Source: Branchiostoma floridae
Taxonomy: Eukaryota; Chordata; Leptocardii; Amphioxiformes; Branchiostomatidae
Direction of reading: 5' to 3'
Length of the DNA: 64,000 nt
Assembly (NCBI RefSeq): GCF_000003815.2
Contig: NC_049997.1
Location: 14,298,067-14,362,066 of the forward strand
Shown here: piece after piece, positions 22,073-37,000 of the stretch
Numbering within the stretch: position 1 is the first letter of the stretch
Layout of the letters: every line of letters begins with the position of its first letter
Notes under the pieces: generated by a model
Databases searched by the model: none
What the model saw: the letters and a program-made list of their open reading frames with translations, nothing else
Told to the model about the DNA's origin: nothing
Program-made: the position numbers and the translations under genes

Positions 22073-25000
22073 GTAAGTCATTACAAATATTCCAACAATT
22101 TTACTCTCAATACAGAATCAGCTGTCCAGTTTTCCCCATCCTTTAATTTTTCTACATTGTAGTAATTTGTACCTATAAGGTGCAAGTTGGCACTTCACTC
22201 CATGTTACCGTGCTTTAGAAAAGGTGGGATCCTTTGTCCGCCACTGTCTCAGGAAAAGAAGTCGAAACCAAAAAGCTACTACTGTAACGTTAACAGTTTA
22301 GAGTTAGAGTAGACGCATTCTATACTGTTCTACACATTTGGTTTTTTTTCATGTTACTTGGAGTTATCCCTCGGGCAAGAATGTGTGATAAACTATTTAT
22401 TGTTTTCACATTTTTTTTGACAGATGGGGGGACATTTTTTATGTCCCAACATCCCGATTGTGCAGTTTTATTGGATGGTCTTCCTGTACCGTCAGATACA
22501 GTTTTTGTTTTTGTCCTCAGACCCAATGTCTGTACCGGCGAGACATCGTGTCCGTGCTCAGAGTCGTACTCAGAGCGCTACGAAACCAACTGCGGGATAT
22601 TTGGAACTGGATGGTCTTCCTGCACTGCGTACGTACATTTTTTTTACAACAATTAGTCTGTAACGCAAGTTCACCTTTATCCGTGGGGTAACCTATATCC
22701 GTCAGTGTTTTTCATAACGGGTATTTAGGCACATCGAGTCGACGGGTGGTACTTTTAAACTATTTTTGCATAATATTGCAATTTGACACCAACGTCCATT
22801 AACAAGTTAGAATTTTTATGCAGCCTGCTTCCTATTATTGTATTAAAGTAAAGACACTGCTTGTCCTATCGGATAAAAGATATTGTATCTACTATGGACG
22901 TTACATTTATATTTGACATTAAAAGACACTTAAATGCATTTCAGGTTACTTTGTTCCACTGTATTGTATTATGTCACACTAGAGTTTTGGCCAGCCTAAA
23001 AAATTACAAGAAAAAAAATGTAATCCCTACCAACCGACCCTAATTTTTAAAGGACTGAAACAGGAAACACAACATTTTTTTTCCTATGCCCAAGGTGTTT
23101 CACTTCAACTACCAACATGCCAAATCTCAGTCTATTCCTTTAAAATGATCTTGATAAATAGGTGCAAAGACACACTCAGATATTATTATTACTCAGACTA
23201 TGAAAGTCTCATCATAGCAAAGAAGGCTATTCATTTGCTCATAAATTATGTAAATGAGGCCCTAATTTGCCACTGTAGAATTATTGCACTTTCTCAAGTG
23301 TTGATAACGTTACCTGAACACAATCAGCACAATGAAGATAATATTTTTCCAACAGGTACCGAACATCGTACAGGGAAACTACCTGCCCTAAAACAACGTA
23401 CTTCTGCTGTAGTGGCTACGAGTACTCAAATGGCGAATGTGTTCGTAAGTATACGATAAGGGAACGGATAAATAATGCATTACTTTATTACATTGGGACT
23501 TTTGCTCGATTCCAGTAGTTAGTCTCCAAGCAGGTTGGGGTGGATTTATTCATTACTAATTCTGGAACATTTTACCTACATGTATACTTCCCATCATTAC
23601 CTGCTTGAAAAAAGCAGGTATTGATTCTGGTAGGGATGTTGGTGATTCCGGACCGATATCTTTAGAACCTCTGGATGGATTGCGATCACGTTTACTATAG
23701 GGATAGATATTGTGAGCCATTTTGCTATAGCGCGCATTAGAAGTTTGCTGCAGTTTTATGGTTCGTTTTGAAAAATATTTACACCCCTTTTTTACTTTTT
23801 TTGAGTAGAGTGGTCCAAGTAACTGATAGCCAGCTGGGCAATTAATCACCCGTCACCACTGTGTGCGGGGTGAATTACTATATACACATTAGGGATATGA
23901 AGCCGATGGTTGCACAGATCCACAACTAGTAGAAAGAGTAACTGTGACCATCCCTGTCACCTCTGTATGGAATGAACCAATATATACACATTAGGGATGT
24001 GCAAGGTGCAGGTGTAACAATAGGAAATAAAAAGGAAATGGTGAGGTCACTAGAAAGGTGTAGTTTTGGATCTCACCTTTTACTATAGGTAGATATATAA
24101 GAACAATGATGGAATAATTTTGCCAAACTTCGAACTGTATCAACCCCACAACACACCATACGCACCATCACAAAACAAAATATTTCATGCAGGTTTGAGT
24201 TTTCAGAGACTTGTTCTGCATTGAGACGTGTCTATATATCTGCGGATCAAAAGAAACACAAATACACTGAAAACAATGCCTCCTTCAATGAGGTGAAAAG
24301 TCTATTCTGTAATGATCTTAATTTTCATTTCTCAATCCCCAGGAATCTGCACTGACCCGCTGTGTAACTCTCACCTGTGTCGGAATGACCAATGCCCTGT
24401 CTGCGTTTACGACTATGGAACTTACGATGGAAAACCGGCCAGGGCTTACGACGTGTCTGGAATGAACTGCCAAAGTAAGTACACACATCACAGTTTACTT
24501 GAGTGTTGATCACTCACCCACACTCACTGTCCGAGGTTTGATTATACTGCTGCTGGGATCCCTGACGCAGGGGTAGGCAGCAGTTGGCTAGTCTGATCAC
24601 CCAATGGTTTGAAGTGTCCAGTATTAGTCTGTAGAACACAAACTGTCACTGTAGTCTAAGTTCCAGGTCTATTTTGATCCAATTTGTGCAATACAGAATA
24701 TATACATAATGATGAGTGAATGATTATAGCAAGATGTCACTAGTTGTCCTGAATTAGAGTTGTTGTCCTGAATTAGAGGTGTTGTCCTGAATTAGAGGTG
24801 TTGTCCATCAATCTTCTAGAAGAGGCTGGTGGTAGGGCCACCGAAGCATGATTTATAGCAGGGGCTTGTCCAGCATTTTCGAAAGAATGACTTATTATAC
24901 AGTATCATTTTTCATACAACCCTGTTCTGTGATTGGTGAAAAGATGTTGCCCATGATGACCAATCAGTGCATGGAAATTAAAACATTAAGACCATTCAGA

Positions 25001-28000
25001 AGTCCTTTCTTTCAGAATAAACCATGATGGCCAATCAGTACATGAAATGTAACCATCCGACCAATCAGAACCTTTCTTTCAAAATAAACCATGATGGCCA
25101 ATCAGTACGTGAAATGTAACCTTCTGACCAATCAGAATCTTTCAGATTAAACCATGATAGCCAATTAGTACATGGAATATGACCATCTGACCAATTAGAA
25201 CCTTTCTTTCAACAGAACGCTGCTCCTGGAGATCTGACAGTAACTTGTGTTTCCCTGGGATGTGTGGATTGGTCGGGAGCTGCCAGTGCACTTCTGGTTT
25301 CTCTGGCTCTTCATGCACGACCAGTAAGTCCATGACTGTCTTATGTCAATCATTACAAAGAAGGTATACTTATTATTTATCTCTATTTATTAGACTCAAC
25401 TCTGCTGTTACAGTACCATAGAGAGCTACTAGAAAGCCATTTTGCTGACATATACATTGTATCTGCTTACCTAGTACAAAGATCTATCCATAGCTAAATA
25501 ATGTCAAATGAATGAAAGATCTTTATATTGTGTAGTTGAATGCCAGATTGCCCAAAATTCACAATGGAATGGCCAGTATAGTCGCTATTAGCAGTCTAAT
25601 TTTACATCGATATACTCGTAGGTATCACAGTACATATATAATTATATGCATCAATTTTCTTTAATTTACAGTAAAGCATTGCCTTCTTCTTACATTTAGC
25701 ATTAAGCATTACTGATCCTCTTAAATTTACCATTAAGTGTTTCCATAACCCCCCACCCCATGCAGACTGATACAAATGGCACTGTAAACATAAAACCTTC
25801 TTAACAAAGGTGATAGTCCTAAAATCTATTTTTCCCCTCTAGTTGGACAGCAACCAGAGTTTATGCACTGGCTGGGGCTGCTACACGATGACTCTGGTGG
25901 AGTGGCTGATCTAGACCAGAACAATATGGACGTCTGGACCAACAAGGTATTCCTTTGTTAACCCCAAGATCTTTTTAAAAAAAAAAGACTAGCCAAGAAG
26001 TTTCACAATGCAGATAAAATCTATTTTGTACACAGCGAGTCCAAGGAAATGATCAGATTTTGTTACCTCCATGAAGATGGTGAAATTGTTGCTATTACAT
26101 ATATTTTTTTTACTCTTGAGCTTATGTAGGGGATATCTCAAGAACTGTTGGAAGGTTTGCAATGGTTTTCAGCGGGTGAGTTTAAGTATGGGGATGGTGC
26201 AGGTGGATTTTGCTCCACCTGTTGGCTGACCTTGGTACTGCAGCAACACATTTTGTGTCATATTTTTATTTTAGGTTCCAACCAGAGTGCAGTTTCAGTG
26301 GGCCACATCCTACACTCGGCCCAACCCCGCCTTCCATTCCTACATCAGGTCATTCTTTGTTGGGCCCATTGAGAGTACTGTGACTTGGCTGCACAAGAGA
26401 AACTCAGGTAAGTCATGCAGGTTTTTCCCTAGTTTATTTATTTATTGATCTTACAGGTTGGTCCCTAGCTTTACAAATGTTAAGATTTTACTTTTAGAAG
26501 TTTAAGGTAGCAGGTACATGTAGTCCCATAGCCTTTTTGAGGCCATAGAGACAGTAGGTTGTGTATAGGGCATGATATTGAAAGTGAAATTGAAGAAGAT
26601 TCACTCTTTACTTCTGGATACTTAAAAAATTTTAATAGACGTTTCAAAAGGCATCCACCTTTCTTCCTCTGAGTGAAATGAAAATGAAGTTATAGTATTA
26701 TCCAGAAGTAAAGAGTGAATCTTCTTCAATTTTAATGTTACCTGGATGAGTAACCTTCACAAAGGATATTGAAAGTGCTTCCACTAAATTTGAATGGGCC
26801 CCAACCAAAGTCAGGTGCCACTTTTACACCAGTCCTTAATGGGGTGAGAAAAGTTGTGTAAAGTGCCTTTCCCAAGGACACAACATCGGTGGCATGTCAG
26901 GTACAATGCCTGGGGTCCTCTAGGTTCTGGGCCAAACACTCAGTTACAATTGTATGCCACACAACCCAGTGCTCGAAATACTTTTTTCAGCCAGGTTGTC
27001 CAAGTGGCAACCTGAGTCAAAAGCCAGGTTGCGCCATCAACATTTCAGGTTGCCCCACTTTCAAGTTGTTACTTTCTTCAAATCAGCTACTTATCCCTCA
27101 TCTTTTCTTCCAGTTATATGTAACTATGTAATATGTTTTATGTTATCCAAAAATAAATACAAAGGCTTATGCACATAGGTGGGGGAAAAGCAGTGTTCCA
27201 ACTGCAACATTTCAGGTTGCGCAGTGTGCAACCTGGGTTCAAAATTAAGTTGCGCGAGGCAAAATGAGGTTGCATTTTCAAGTGGGTAATTCGAGCCCTG
27301 CAACCCCACGTTATTTCACACTGCTGTACCTCAGATTAAATCGTTTCGAATGTAGACTTAAAACATTGCGAAAACCTTATGAAAAAATTAAGTCTACAAA
27401 AATAGATGAATTCACAATTACATGTGTACAGTCTGTATTATTTAGCATAGATGTAGCCTTAAAGTACCCTGCAATATGATTATTGTGTTAATGTATATTA
27501 AGCATAGATTTCTGCCATGTCTTTTTCTCAATAATAGCGGTTTTTACCAGCGGTTCAGTGCCCTGTGATGTCGCTCTCAGCAAGGCCAGCCCTCCACTGG
27601 ACTCTGCCCTAACATGTGACAACGACCAAACATGGTCCTCCACTGTGGTCCATGGTGACGAGTGAGTCATAAAAGCCTTATGTTTTACATAGATGTGACA
27701 AGTTTTTTCAATCTTATTTACATAGTTGTGATGTTGTTTTGCTCATTTACTATAGTCGTTTTCAAGTTTTTCTCATTTTCATGCATAAGTCTCACAAATT
27801 TTATTTCTTCCTTATTTACATAATGTTCATATAGTTGTCGATGTTCACGTAATTTTTTGTTAGATTACATGTAGATGTCTCAATAATACTAATTTACATA
27901 ATCATATGTTAAGTTTTTTCCCATTACATATAAGTAGTTGTGCCACGTTTTTAGCTAAGTCTTATTCACATAGTAAGGTTTGTCCAAACTTCTATCACTT

Positions 28001-31000
28001 ACTTACAACACATGTACATAACGTAAGGTTACCAGTTTACGTGCAGGACCAGTTTACGGTCACTTCTTGGTGGATGCAGACTTCGAGGTCAATTGTAAAA
28101 AAGAAAATTCTCTTGAGTAGGAAAGAAGTACGTTTATATCATCTATGTGTCTTGCCTTATTTATCATATAACTTTGCATCCAGCAAATCACGTCTGAAAA
28201 GTCCGACAACAATTTACATTTACGCTTGAGTGCGCACAACACTGTTACAGATGACCCGGTTCTGATCGTAATTCTAGACGGCTATTTTCGTCCCCTCTTT
28301 AAAATCCAAGAAACTCTTAATATGAATTGAAACATCACCTCAAACCAAACCTAGAGTTCTTATCTCAAGAATGCATGGTGATTTTATGTATGTTGTCCAA
28401 GGAAACTCTTATAAACTGCATAAAAACAAGTGACTGTCCTTGCCGAGCGGGTAGTTTTCGAACGCCATGTTGCATCACGTGACTTACCCGTTAAAGCTTG
28501 GTGCACTGGAGAGCGAGAAATTGTTGCAAGGGGCGCTGTTGGGGCTAATTTATGTGGGGAGGGCACGGCGTGAGCAAGCCACATGTATACTGAACGCGTT
28601 TCAAGGCCAGTTTCTATCTATACAGGTGATAACAACATCCAAATGCGTTGCCATTATTATGAGTAGCATTGTGCAAGTTGTCGAACAGCATGGCGCTCTG
28701 AGTGGCGTTCTGTTGGGGCAAAGATGACTTACCGATAACGTTTAGTGGCGATGCAAAGTGGCGGCATGGCCATATGTAAACAATTTTAATCCATTGTGTT
28801 ATCTCAGTGAACTACATGGGGGACTTTTATGGGAAATGATCAGATATATGTCCTTTAGAAAAATAACCTCATGGAGAAACACCCAACTGACCGTAAATTG
28901 GTCACCCTGGAAGAATTATTGGCTGCAGACTTGTTTATTAAAGACGCTCGTACGGCGAGAAATCCTCAGAAGAAATATGATGCCACACAGAGCTTGACGC
29001 AGACCGACTTTGATGTCTTCCAATTAAGGACAGCTTTTCACTTCCCGGCCTGCGCGCTTTCCATAAAACGGCATTATTAACAAATCGACCGTAAACTGGT
29101 AACCTTACGTTATTTGTCAAAATGTTACAAAAATGTACATGTAGATCATATATACCATCATATGTCAGTCATAAGATATTTTGTATTTCTAAACCATTTT
29201 TCTTCTTCACTTTTTTTGTACTTGTATCTAGGATTGAAGTTGAATTCAGGGCCAAAGTAGGTGGTGGGTTCACCTACTATGACTTTGACACCAGGCAGAC
29301 CCACACCCGGTGGTTCACTGATGGACCATATGCAAGGGTAGCCACTGGAGCAAAGTGGAAGTGAGTACAACATCAGGGCTCTAGCCAGCGTCCGTTTTCC
29401 TTGCAATTGATGGGAATTTGCTGCTCACTCACTCACTATTCGGTTTATCGTCTGTTGTTCCCCATCCTGTGGGGTTTAGACATGCTTGCACGCAGCGTGT
29501 GAAGGAAAAATTTGAAAACCAATCCGTCAACCTTGATAGAGAAAAATCGTGGGTTAAGATTTGAAAAAGCATGACACTGCCCGCTAACTCAACAAATTTC
29601 GATAAATTTGAGCAAAATCATCACAGGTAAAATAGGAAAGAAACATGATCATAAGCTTAGAATTAATAAAAAGCTGTAATCACAATTTTAAGAAATGAAC
29701 AAAATAATGTATTGCATAGTGTAACAGTTAATGGTGACTGTACTTAATTACTTGCTACACCTCTTAAAAGAGGAGGATAGATGATGATGATGAAACGTCT
29801 TAACCACCACCATCCATTGATGAGTGATATTTTTTTGTACTTTTAGATATGACTCCACCACACCACTTCACTCTGGGACTTTCCAGGCAATGTTAGATGT
29901 TGGAGACCCCTTCACAAAACAGGTGGGAGTATTCATAAGGTGATAAGTATTTACTCTGTGAATGCTGCCATTGTCATGGTAGAATTGTGCCCTCTGGCGG
30001 ACTGCTGTTGAAATTCCACTGACTACCACTCCCAGAATGCACTGTGGCTCCTGGGGCTGACATATGATAGTAGTCTGCATATTGTCCTCGTCCAATGTTA
30101 TGTCATGTTACTCAGGGAGCAAAGTACTGCTGGCTCCACCCCAGAGGTATCGCCAAAAAATACTTTGTCTTATCTGCTCTTTAAGTCTCACAGCTATAAG
30201 GACACTGGGTCTTGTGTATAGAATTATCATGTGAGAGCACTAGTACTGTGTAATATTGACATTAAATATGTCATGTATCTCAAGGTGTAAAGTGCTGCTG
30301 ACTCCTCCCCAGAGACATCACCAAAAATACTTTATCTTTAACCTGCTTTTTAAGTCTCACAGCTGTAAGGGCTCTGGGTTTTGTCAATAGGATTGTCATA
30401 TGGCAGTACTATTATATATGACTGCTTAATATTGATTTTGAATGCCATGTAACTCAAGGAATAAAGTGCTGCTGGCTCCACCCCTGAGGCATTGCCAAAA
30501 ACAGATTTTTCCCCTTGTTTCTAGAGTCCCACAGCGAGGTGGAGTGGATGGGGTGATACTGGGTCTGGTATACAGAACTATCACGTGGAGGTTTACCGCA
30601 TGGACCACACTCAAGGGGATACACTAAGGGAAAGTTTCACTGCCATGTATGAAGGTAATGACATAATGATGATGGCACCAAGAATTTTGACACCATGATT
30701 TTTTGTGATGATAGCCTGGCTACCATCCGGATAGGTACATGTAGTTTGCTCCAGATCTATGTTTGCTTCTGCTACCCATCTGGCCTACTGTAGATTCAAA
30801 CCTTTTGTTGGTGACGTCAGTTAATGGGTGAATTAAGGAATGGGTTCTAGAGTGCTCAGTTGAGCAGGCGTTTCAACATTGCACCATGAATATTAAGGGG
30901 ATGGAGGGCGTATCGTGTGTTGGGACAAGTACTTGAACCCATTCCTTAAATCACTCGTGTGTAGAGACCAATCAGTGCCCTTGTCTAAAATTTGGACAAT

Positions 31001-34000
31001 TCCAGATGTTATATATTATATAATAAAAGTTGGAGAGAAAAGTGACTGTATAATAAACATCAGAGCAAAGTTAGACTATCACTATTCTACATTCTCTATT
31101 ATGTGGGCAACTATTATACAGTCAAACCTGTCTATAGTGGCCACTCAAGGGACTGGTCAAAATTGGCCACTATAGAGAGGTGGTCCCTATAGAGAATATG
31201 CTAATTAATTGATCACAAGCAATAAGTTACACATGGTTTTAGTACCCACTGATCTTTATTCACATAATACAGTACTGTACATGTACTGCAATGATTTTTA
31301 CACTATATGTGTTAAGAAAATAAAAGCTATAAAAAGTTTTAAATGTTCTACAGTTTATATTGTCTGAAGAGACCGGTATCGTCATGTCATATTTCTTTGA
31401 TCTATCGTCTTGTATCCTTTGATACTTCACCGTCCGTGTGTTCCCTCCCGCGTTCACACGTCAGGTTCGCCCATTATGCTAATGTGTTACTCACAGGAAA
31501 AGTCTCGTCATTTTAGACTTATCTCTTAATATATGTAAGAAAAATCCACCAGAGCCTGAAGTTCATATTATTTTGTCTTTGTAACAATTCATTCAGAAAG
31601 TTTTTGTGATGAAAATTAACCTAAGCGGTAGTGTATTAGAACGTATCTTTAACGCCTTTTACCTCCGTAATATTGGTGTCGTCTATTGACCTTATATGAC
31701 CTCGTTTTTCGGCGGGTATGGGTAGCGCCAGTTTACGAAGTTTTGTTTTGAAAATAAATTAAAGAGGTTTTAAATCCGGCGTAGGGTGACCATACGGCAG
31801 CTGTATATAGCCGATCGCGTGCCGAAACATAGATCAGCGGTCCGCGTGGCCGTTATCGGCAGTGTTTTTGTACCTGCGGGACCGGAAATCGTGTGGCCGT
31901 GGCCGCGTTGGACAGGTGGCCGCTAAGCCTATTTCTTAATCATTACGAATCCAAGGGACCGACAAAAAGTGGCCACTATGGGCAGGTGGCCGTTATGCAA
32001 AGGTGGCCGCTAATACAGGTTTGACTGTATATGATTGTGAATTTTAGTCATTTTCACATCATGTTTTCAATACTGGCTTGTATAATTGTACAATAACCAG
32101 GCTCCTTTTCAATAATTGTCCTGCGTTTCTTCTTTTCATCATAAAAATGTGACATTTTGAGGAAAAAACAGGAAGAACATACTGTTTTGCTGTGTTTGGG
32201 AAACCTAAAATTTCTGACCTTATTTTTCCCGAACCAGCGAGCCTGGAACCTTCCGTAAGTGAGTACGCTATCGACATGTCGGGTCAGGACCCTGGCGTGT
32301 TCTCAGCGGTTCTCATCGTTGAAGACGCCTCCGGTGGGAACGAAGTTGGAAACCTGAAGGTGATAATAGCTCATTGACAGCTACATGTAACACTTACTAG
32401 GTTCACCTTTATCCGTGGGGTAACCTATATTTGTTGCTTTTTGAAACCGGGTAATTATACTGTAAAGTCAACCGACGGTGGCTTCAAACAGATTTAAAAC
32501 AAATATTGCAATTTGAAACCACCAACAGTTGACTTAACACCCCTAAGTAAATACCTTGTTTTTTAAAACATACATTTTGTAGGTTACCCTGCGGATAAAG
32601 GTGAACTATCGTTAAACTATATTTAGAACAACTTTGAAAAAAATCATTAGATATTAACAACAGCCCTCTTCAGGTTCAAATAGCCAATTGTTGACATTTG
32701 ACTTCTGGTCGAAGTTAGCCTCCAGTGTTGGTTGGTGTGCCCTAGTGTACATGTATATGGCCCTATCTAGTCATTTCTTAGTCCAATTTATTATGAAGAT
32801 AGAACTTTGAGAAGTGCAATTAGTGGTCTGTTTGAAAATGATTAAAAATGCCCAGGGAAAGTAGCTTGAAGAATTATAATTTACTTACAGTTGCAAAAGG
32901 AAGCTGACAGAAAGTTGACTCCAAAATCAAAACTTGAACAAACTTACTAAGTGGTCAGCTTCCAACTTCTTTAAACACTTTTGTAAGCTTATGGACAACT
33001 GCTTCATTAACATAATTTGTAAATAATTGCATTTGCCAAGCAAAATTTATAATCTCTTTTGTATGGCATCACAAAAATGCAAATTAAGCATCACGAAAAT
33101 GCAAATTAACACCTGATGTGTTTTGCTTCTTTCAGCGGGCCCGTAGATTCTTCATCTTTGATGACACCTCAGACATCACTGTTGATGAAGAGACTGACTT
33201 GGCAGAAGTAGGAGATATGTGGCTTTCATCTGCTTTGGAGGCAACAGACTATGTGGTATGAAGTAACTGTTCTCTATATGACTACTGTATGGAAAATAGC
33301 ATTGAACGGCCGAGTTACTTAGCACTAGTAGACACGACATCCAGAAATCATTTAAAATTGATTTGAACTTCATAAATGGTAAACATTTTTGCATGCAATA
33401 CAAGGAATTGATGAAACAAAACTATCTTATCCCAAACAGTGGCAGGACAATCTTGAAGAGGAAGTTTTCCTTCAATACCGAGAGCACTTCATCCAGCATA
33501 CCCACCACAATGGCAAGTTCCTGAACGCTATCCGTGAGTTTCCACAGCTGGACGAATCATACGATGATGTGGACACTACTGAAAGGTCTCGTCAGCCTAT
33601 TGTCAATGAGCTGGGTATTGTGAAGTTTGAGGTAAGTACAATCAATGTTACAAAACTTGGTGTAAACAGAACTCACTCATTTTAAGATCATAATAAAGAG
33701 AAAGATGTGCTAACTTAAAGAAGTGTTATTTAGCAAATGCTATCTTATAATGTGAAAAATTACAGCAATTACTTTGAACTAAACAGAAAGTTAAAAACTT
33801 GATTACAGTCCATCATATTATGTATCCCATTCCTTCCCCTGGTGCTGAAAACTCCATCCCTGTCCCTGGTGCTGGAAACTCCATCCCTGTCCCTGGAGCT
33901 GAAAACACCATCCCTGTCCCTGGAGCTGAAAACACCATCCCTGTCCCTGGTGCTGGAAACACCATCCCTGTCCTTGGTACTGAACACACCATCCCTGTAC

Positions 34001-37000
34001 CTGGTGCTGAAAATACCATCCCTGTCCTTAGTACTGAACACACCATCCCTGTCCATAGTACTGAACACACCACCCTGTCCCTGGTGCTGAAGACACCATC
34101 CCTGTCCTTGGTACTGAACACACCATCCCTGTTCTTAGTACTGAACACACCATCCCTGTCCCTTGTGCTGAAAACGCTATCCCTGTCCCTGGTGCTGAAA
34201 ACACCACCCCTATCCTTAGTACTGAACACACAATCCCTGTCCCTTGTGCTGAAAACGCCATCCCTGTCCCTGGTGCTGAAAAACACCATCCCTGTCCCTT
34301 GTGCTAAACACCATCACTGTCCCTGGTGCTAAAAACACTGTCCCTGTCCCTAGTGCTGAAACTGGCATCCCAGCCCTGATGCTGAAAACACTGTACCATG
34401 GGGTCTTTATCAATTTTGAATTCATTGTAGAAAATCATGCAATTTTGAAATCATTTCACATTGGTATCCCCTTTACATGTACATAATATATAAGTATATT
34501 GCATATATTTTGCCAATTTCTATATTTCTATATAACCCTTCAGTCTTCAGTCCATGTGGACCATGCTGGAGGAACCACCAAAGAGCCTGGGACTTGGACA
34601 GATGTGGACGATCTACATGCAGGAACACAGACGTTTACAGTTCCTAGGTTGGTATATTTTGCTTTTTGAAAGATGGGGGAGTGGAGTTTTATCATCAAAT
34701 ATTCTTTAAGTGATTTTTTGAGCCGGTAGCTATTATAACCATAACAGTCACCGCTATACATGTAGTATCACCTTGTTTGTTAAACTGTACACCCCAATGT
34801 TCTAAAACCCTTATATATCAACACCCTCTACCCCTAAAACAGGGTGTCAGAATGTAGGGGGTTCGGAACATAGGGGTGCTGGAGCATACAGTACTGGTGT
34901 CCCTGCTAATATTCACATTTGTCACTTTCAGAGTTAAAGAATCTTTTTTCCATATGGATCTTTTAAATAACTTCTGATAAAAAGAGACCATCTCTAATGT
35001 CAAGAAATCATATCACAATATCGCAAATTCAATGATTGTGCAGAGATTTAAAAAACATATATATATATATCACAACATTAAATTTCTTTGAAAACTTCTT
35101 TCAGGGAGGACGGTGACACTGTGACAGTCTACATCAGAGCAACTGACATCGTTGGAAACCAGCAGACCGACGATGTAACCATCCACATCGACAGCTCTCC
35201 TCCAATCATCGAAGACTTCTGGCTGGAGAAGAACGGCTTGGAGGGCATAACTGTCCACAATGCCAGAGAACTTTATGACTGCCTGTAAGTATTCCCGATG
35301 ATCTACATGTAGTAGGCTCTTCCATGACCTGGAGTGTCTGTATCTTATAACTACTATTGATTAATTACTAAATTCTGTCAACTCTGAACTCCACTTCCTG
35401 TCACTCCTGCAACTCTGACCTTCACTTCCTGTCACTCGGTGGTGAAGGTAATTAGCATATGGAAAATACATAGTGCCATTTAAATGACAGACAAGTGAAC
35501 AAGCACATAGATGGACAAACATTGTACTCTGACACCAGACACAATGCCTCTATTCACAGAAGTGGCAAGTAGCAATGGCTAATAATAGTATTGTCATCAT
35601 TATACAATTTACATCACCATTGCTTCCCATTGGAACATTTTTGTCTTACCATTACTTGCAGGGTGAAGTTCACAACATACGACATCCACAGCGGCCTGTA
35701 CACAATTTCCTGGCGGCTGGTGGACATGGTGGATGAGTCCATTGTCCATGGACAGGGCGACTTGGCTGTCCAGGTTGAGGAGGTAAGTTTACAACACTCA
35801 AAAAGAAGCACTGAATGTATGTCTTTACCAGCATGAAACAGTGTTGTCTAATGACATTTCAGTAAACTATGTAACTATTACATATCAGTAACTGTTACAG
35901 AATGGAGACTGTGGAATTGAACACTTTTCGAAGTTTAACTCTTATATTTCTGTCAGATACCTCAAAACTTCCGTATTCAAGATATATATACTATATTTAA
36001 AATGAATCCTGCTATTCCCACCACATTGGACACAAGCATCTCATAATCTCTAAAAAGGTGCAATAATTCAGAGAGCACTAGGTGTATTACTGCTGAAAAT
36101 AATGTGCAAGGGCTTAATGATTTGTGATTTTACTTTCTAGGAAGCGTCCTGTGGAGCAGACAACTGTCAATGTACCCCCATGACACCCTGCTACATCACC
36201 AAGTATGAGATAGTGCCAGACGCATCCAAGATGGACATCCCACTCGGGGAGCACGACAGCGACTACTACTTCTACGTCACCGTCACAAACCGTGCTCGAC
36301 TGGTCACCACCGAACGGCTACAGGTTAGTGGAGGGTTTCCCCAAAAAATTTCCTGGAATGTCTAACATTTCTTTGACTTGTTCTCTTTTATGCCCCCCTC
36401 GCGTTAGGCAAAAATTGATCGGACGACGAGTCTGCGAGCTTTAAATTACGAGGAGGCATGACCCTGCTGCTGACAAAGAAATGGCAGAGTTCCCCCCTTC
36501 CCGTCAGGGTCATGCCTCCTCGTAATTTAGAGCTCGCAGACTCGTACAATGTATAATGTATAATGTTAAATGATTGTTATTGTGATCCCTGTAAGAAGAT
36601 ATGCAATTCAGCCTTTGGCTGCCAGGTATCCTCGATTTTGAAATAGATAAACCAATCATCATCATCATCATCGTCGTCCGATCGATTTTCGTCTAATGTG
36701 AGGGGGTATTAATGGATCCTGACAGAAGATTTTCCATTTCAAGGTTTGGCCAGTACAGTGACAGCATAAATTTTGGATCAAGATTCAAGGCCTATTTAAG
36801 GTCTATTCTTGAGTAGTTGACTGCATGATACAACCTCTTATGTCTCAACAGTATGGCGGGGACATAAACATTATAATGTATAGTAAAATGTGTAGCAGGC
36901 CAACACACACCCTTTGCAATAATGTACCAGGGTGTATTTTGGCCAGGGGTATAGTCTGCCTTGCTACACCTGTAGTTTTCTGTACATCTAAAATGTGTTG

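Noticed and set aside
33799-34332. 177-codon open frame on the plus strand (and 158 codons on the minus strand)
   Set aside because: Produced by a 27-bp minisatellite within an intron; composition is purely repetitive and there are no splice sites tying it to neighbours.
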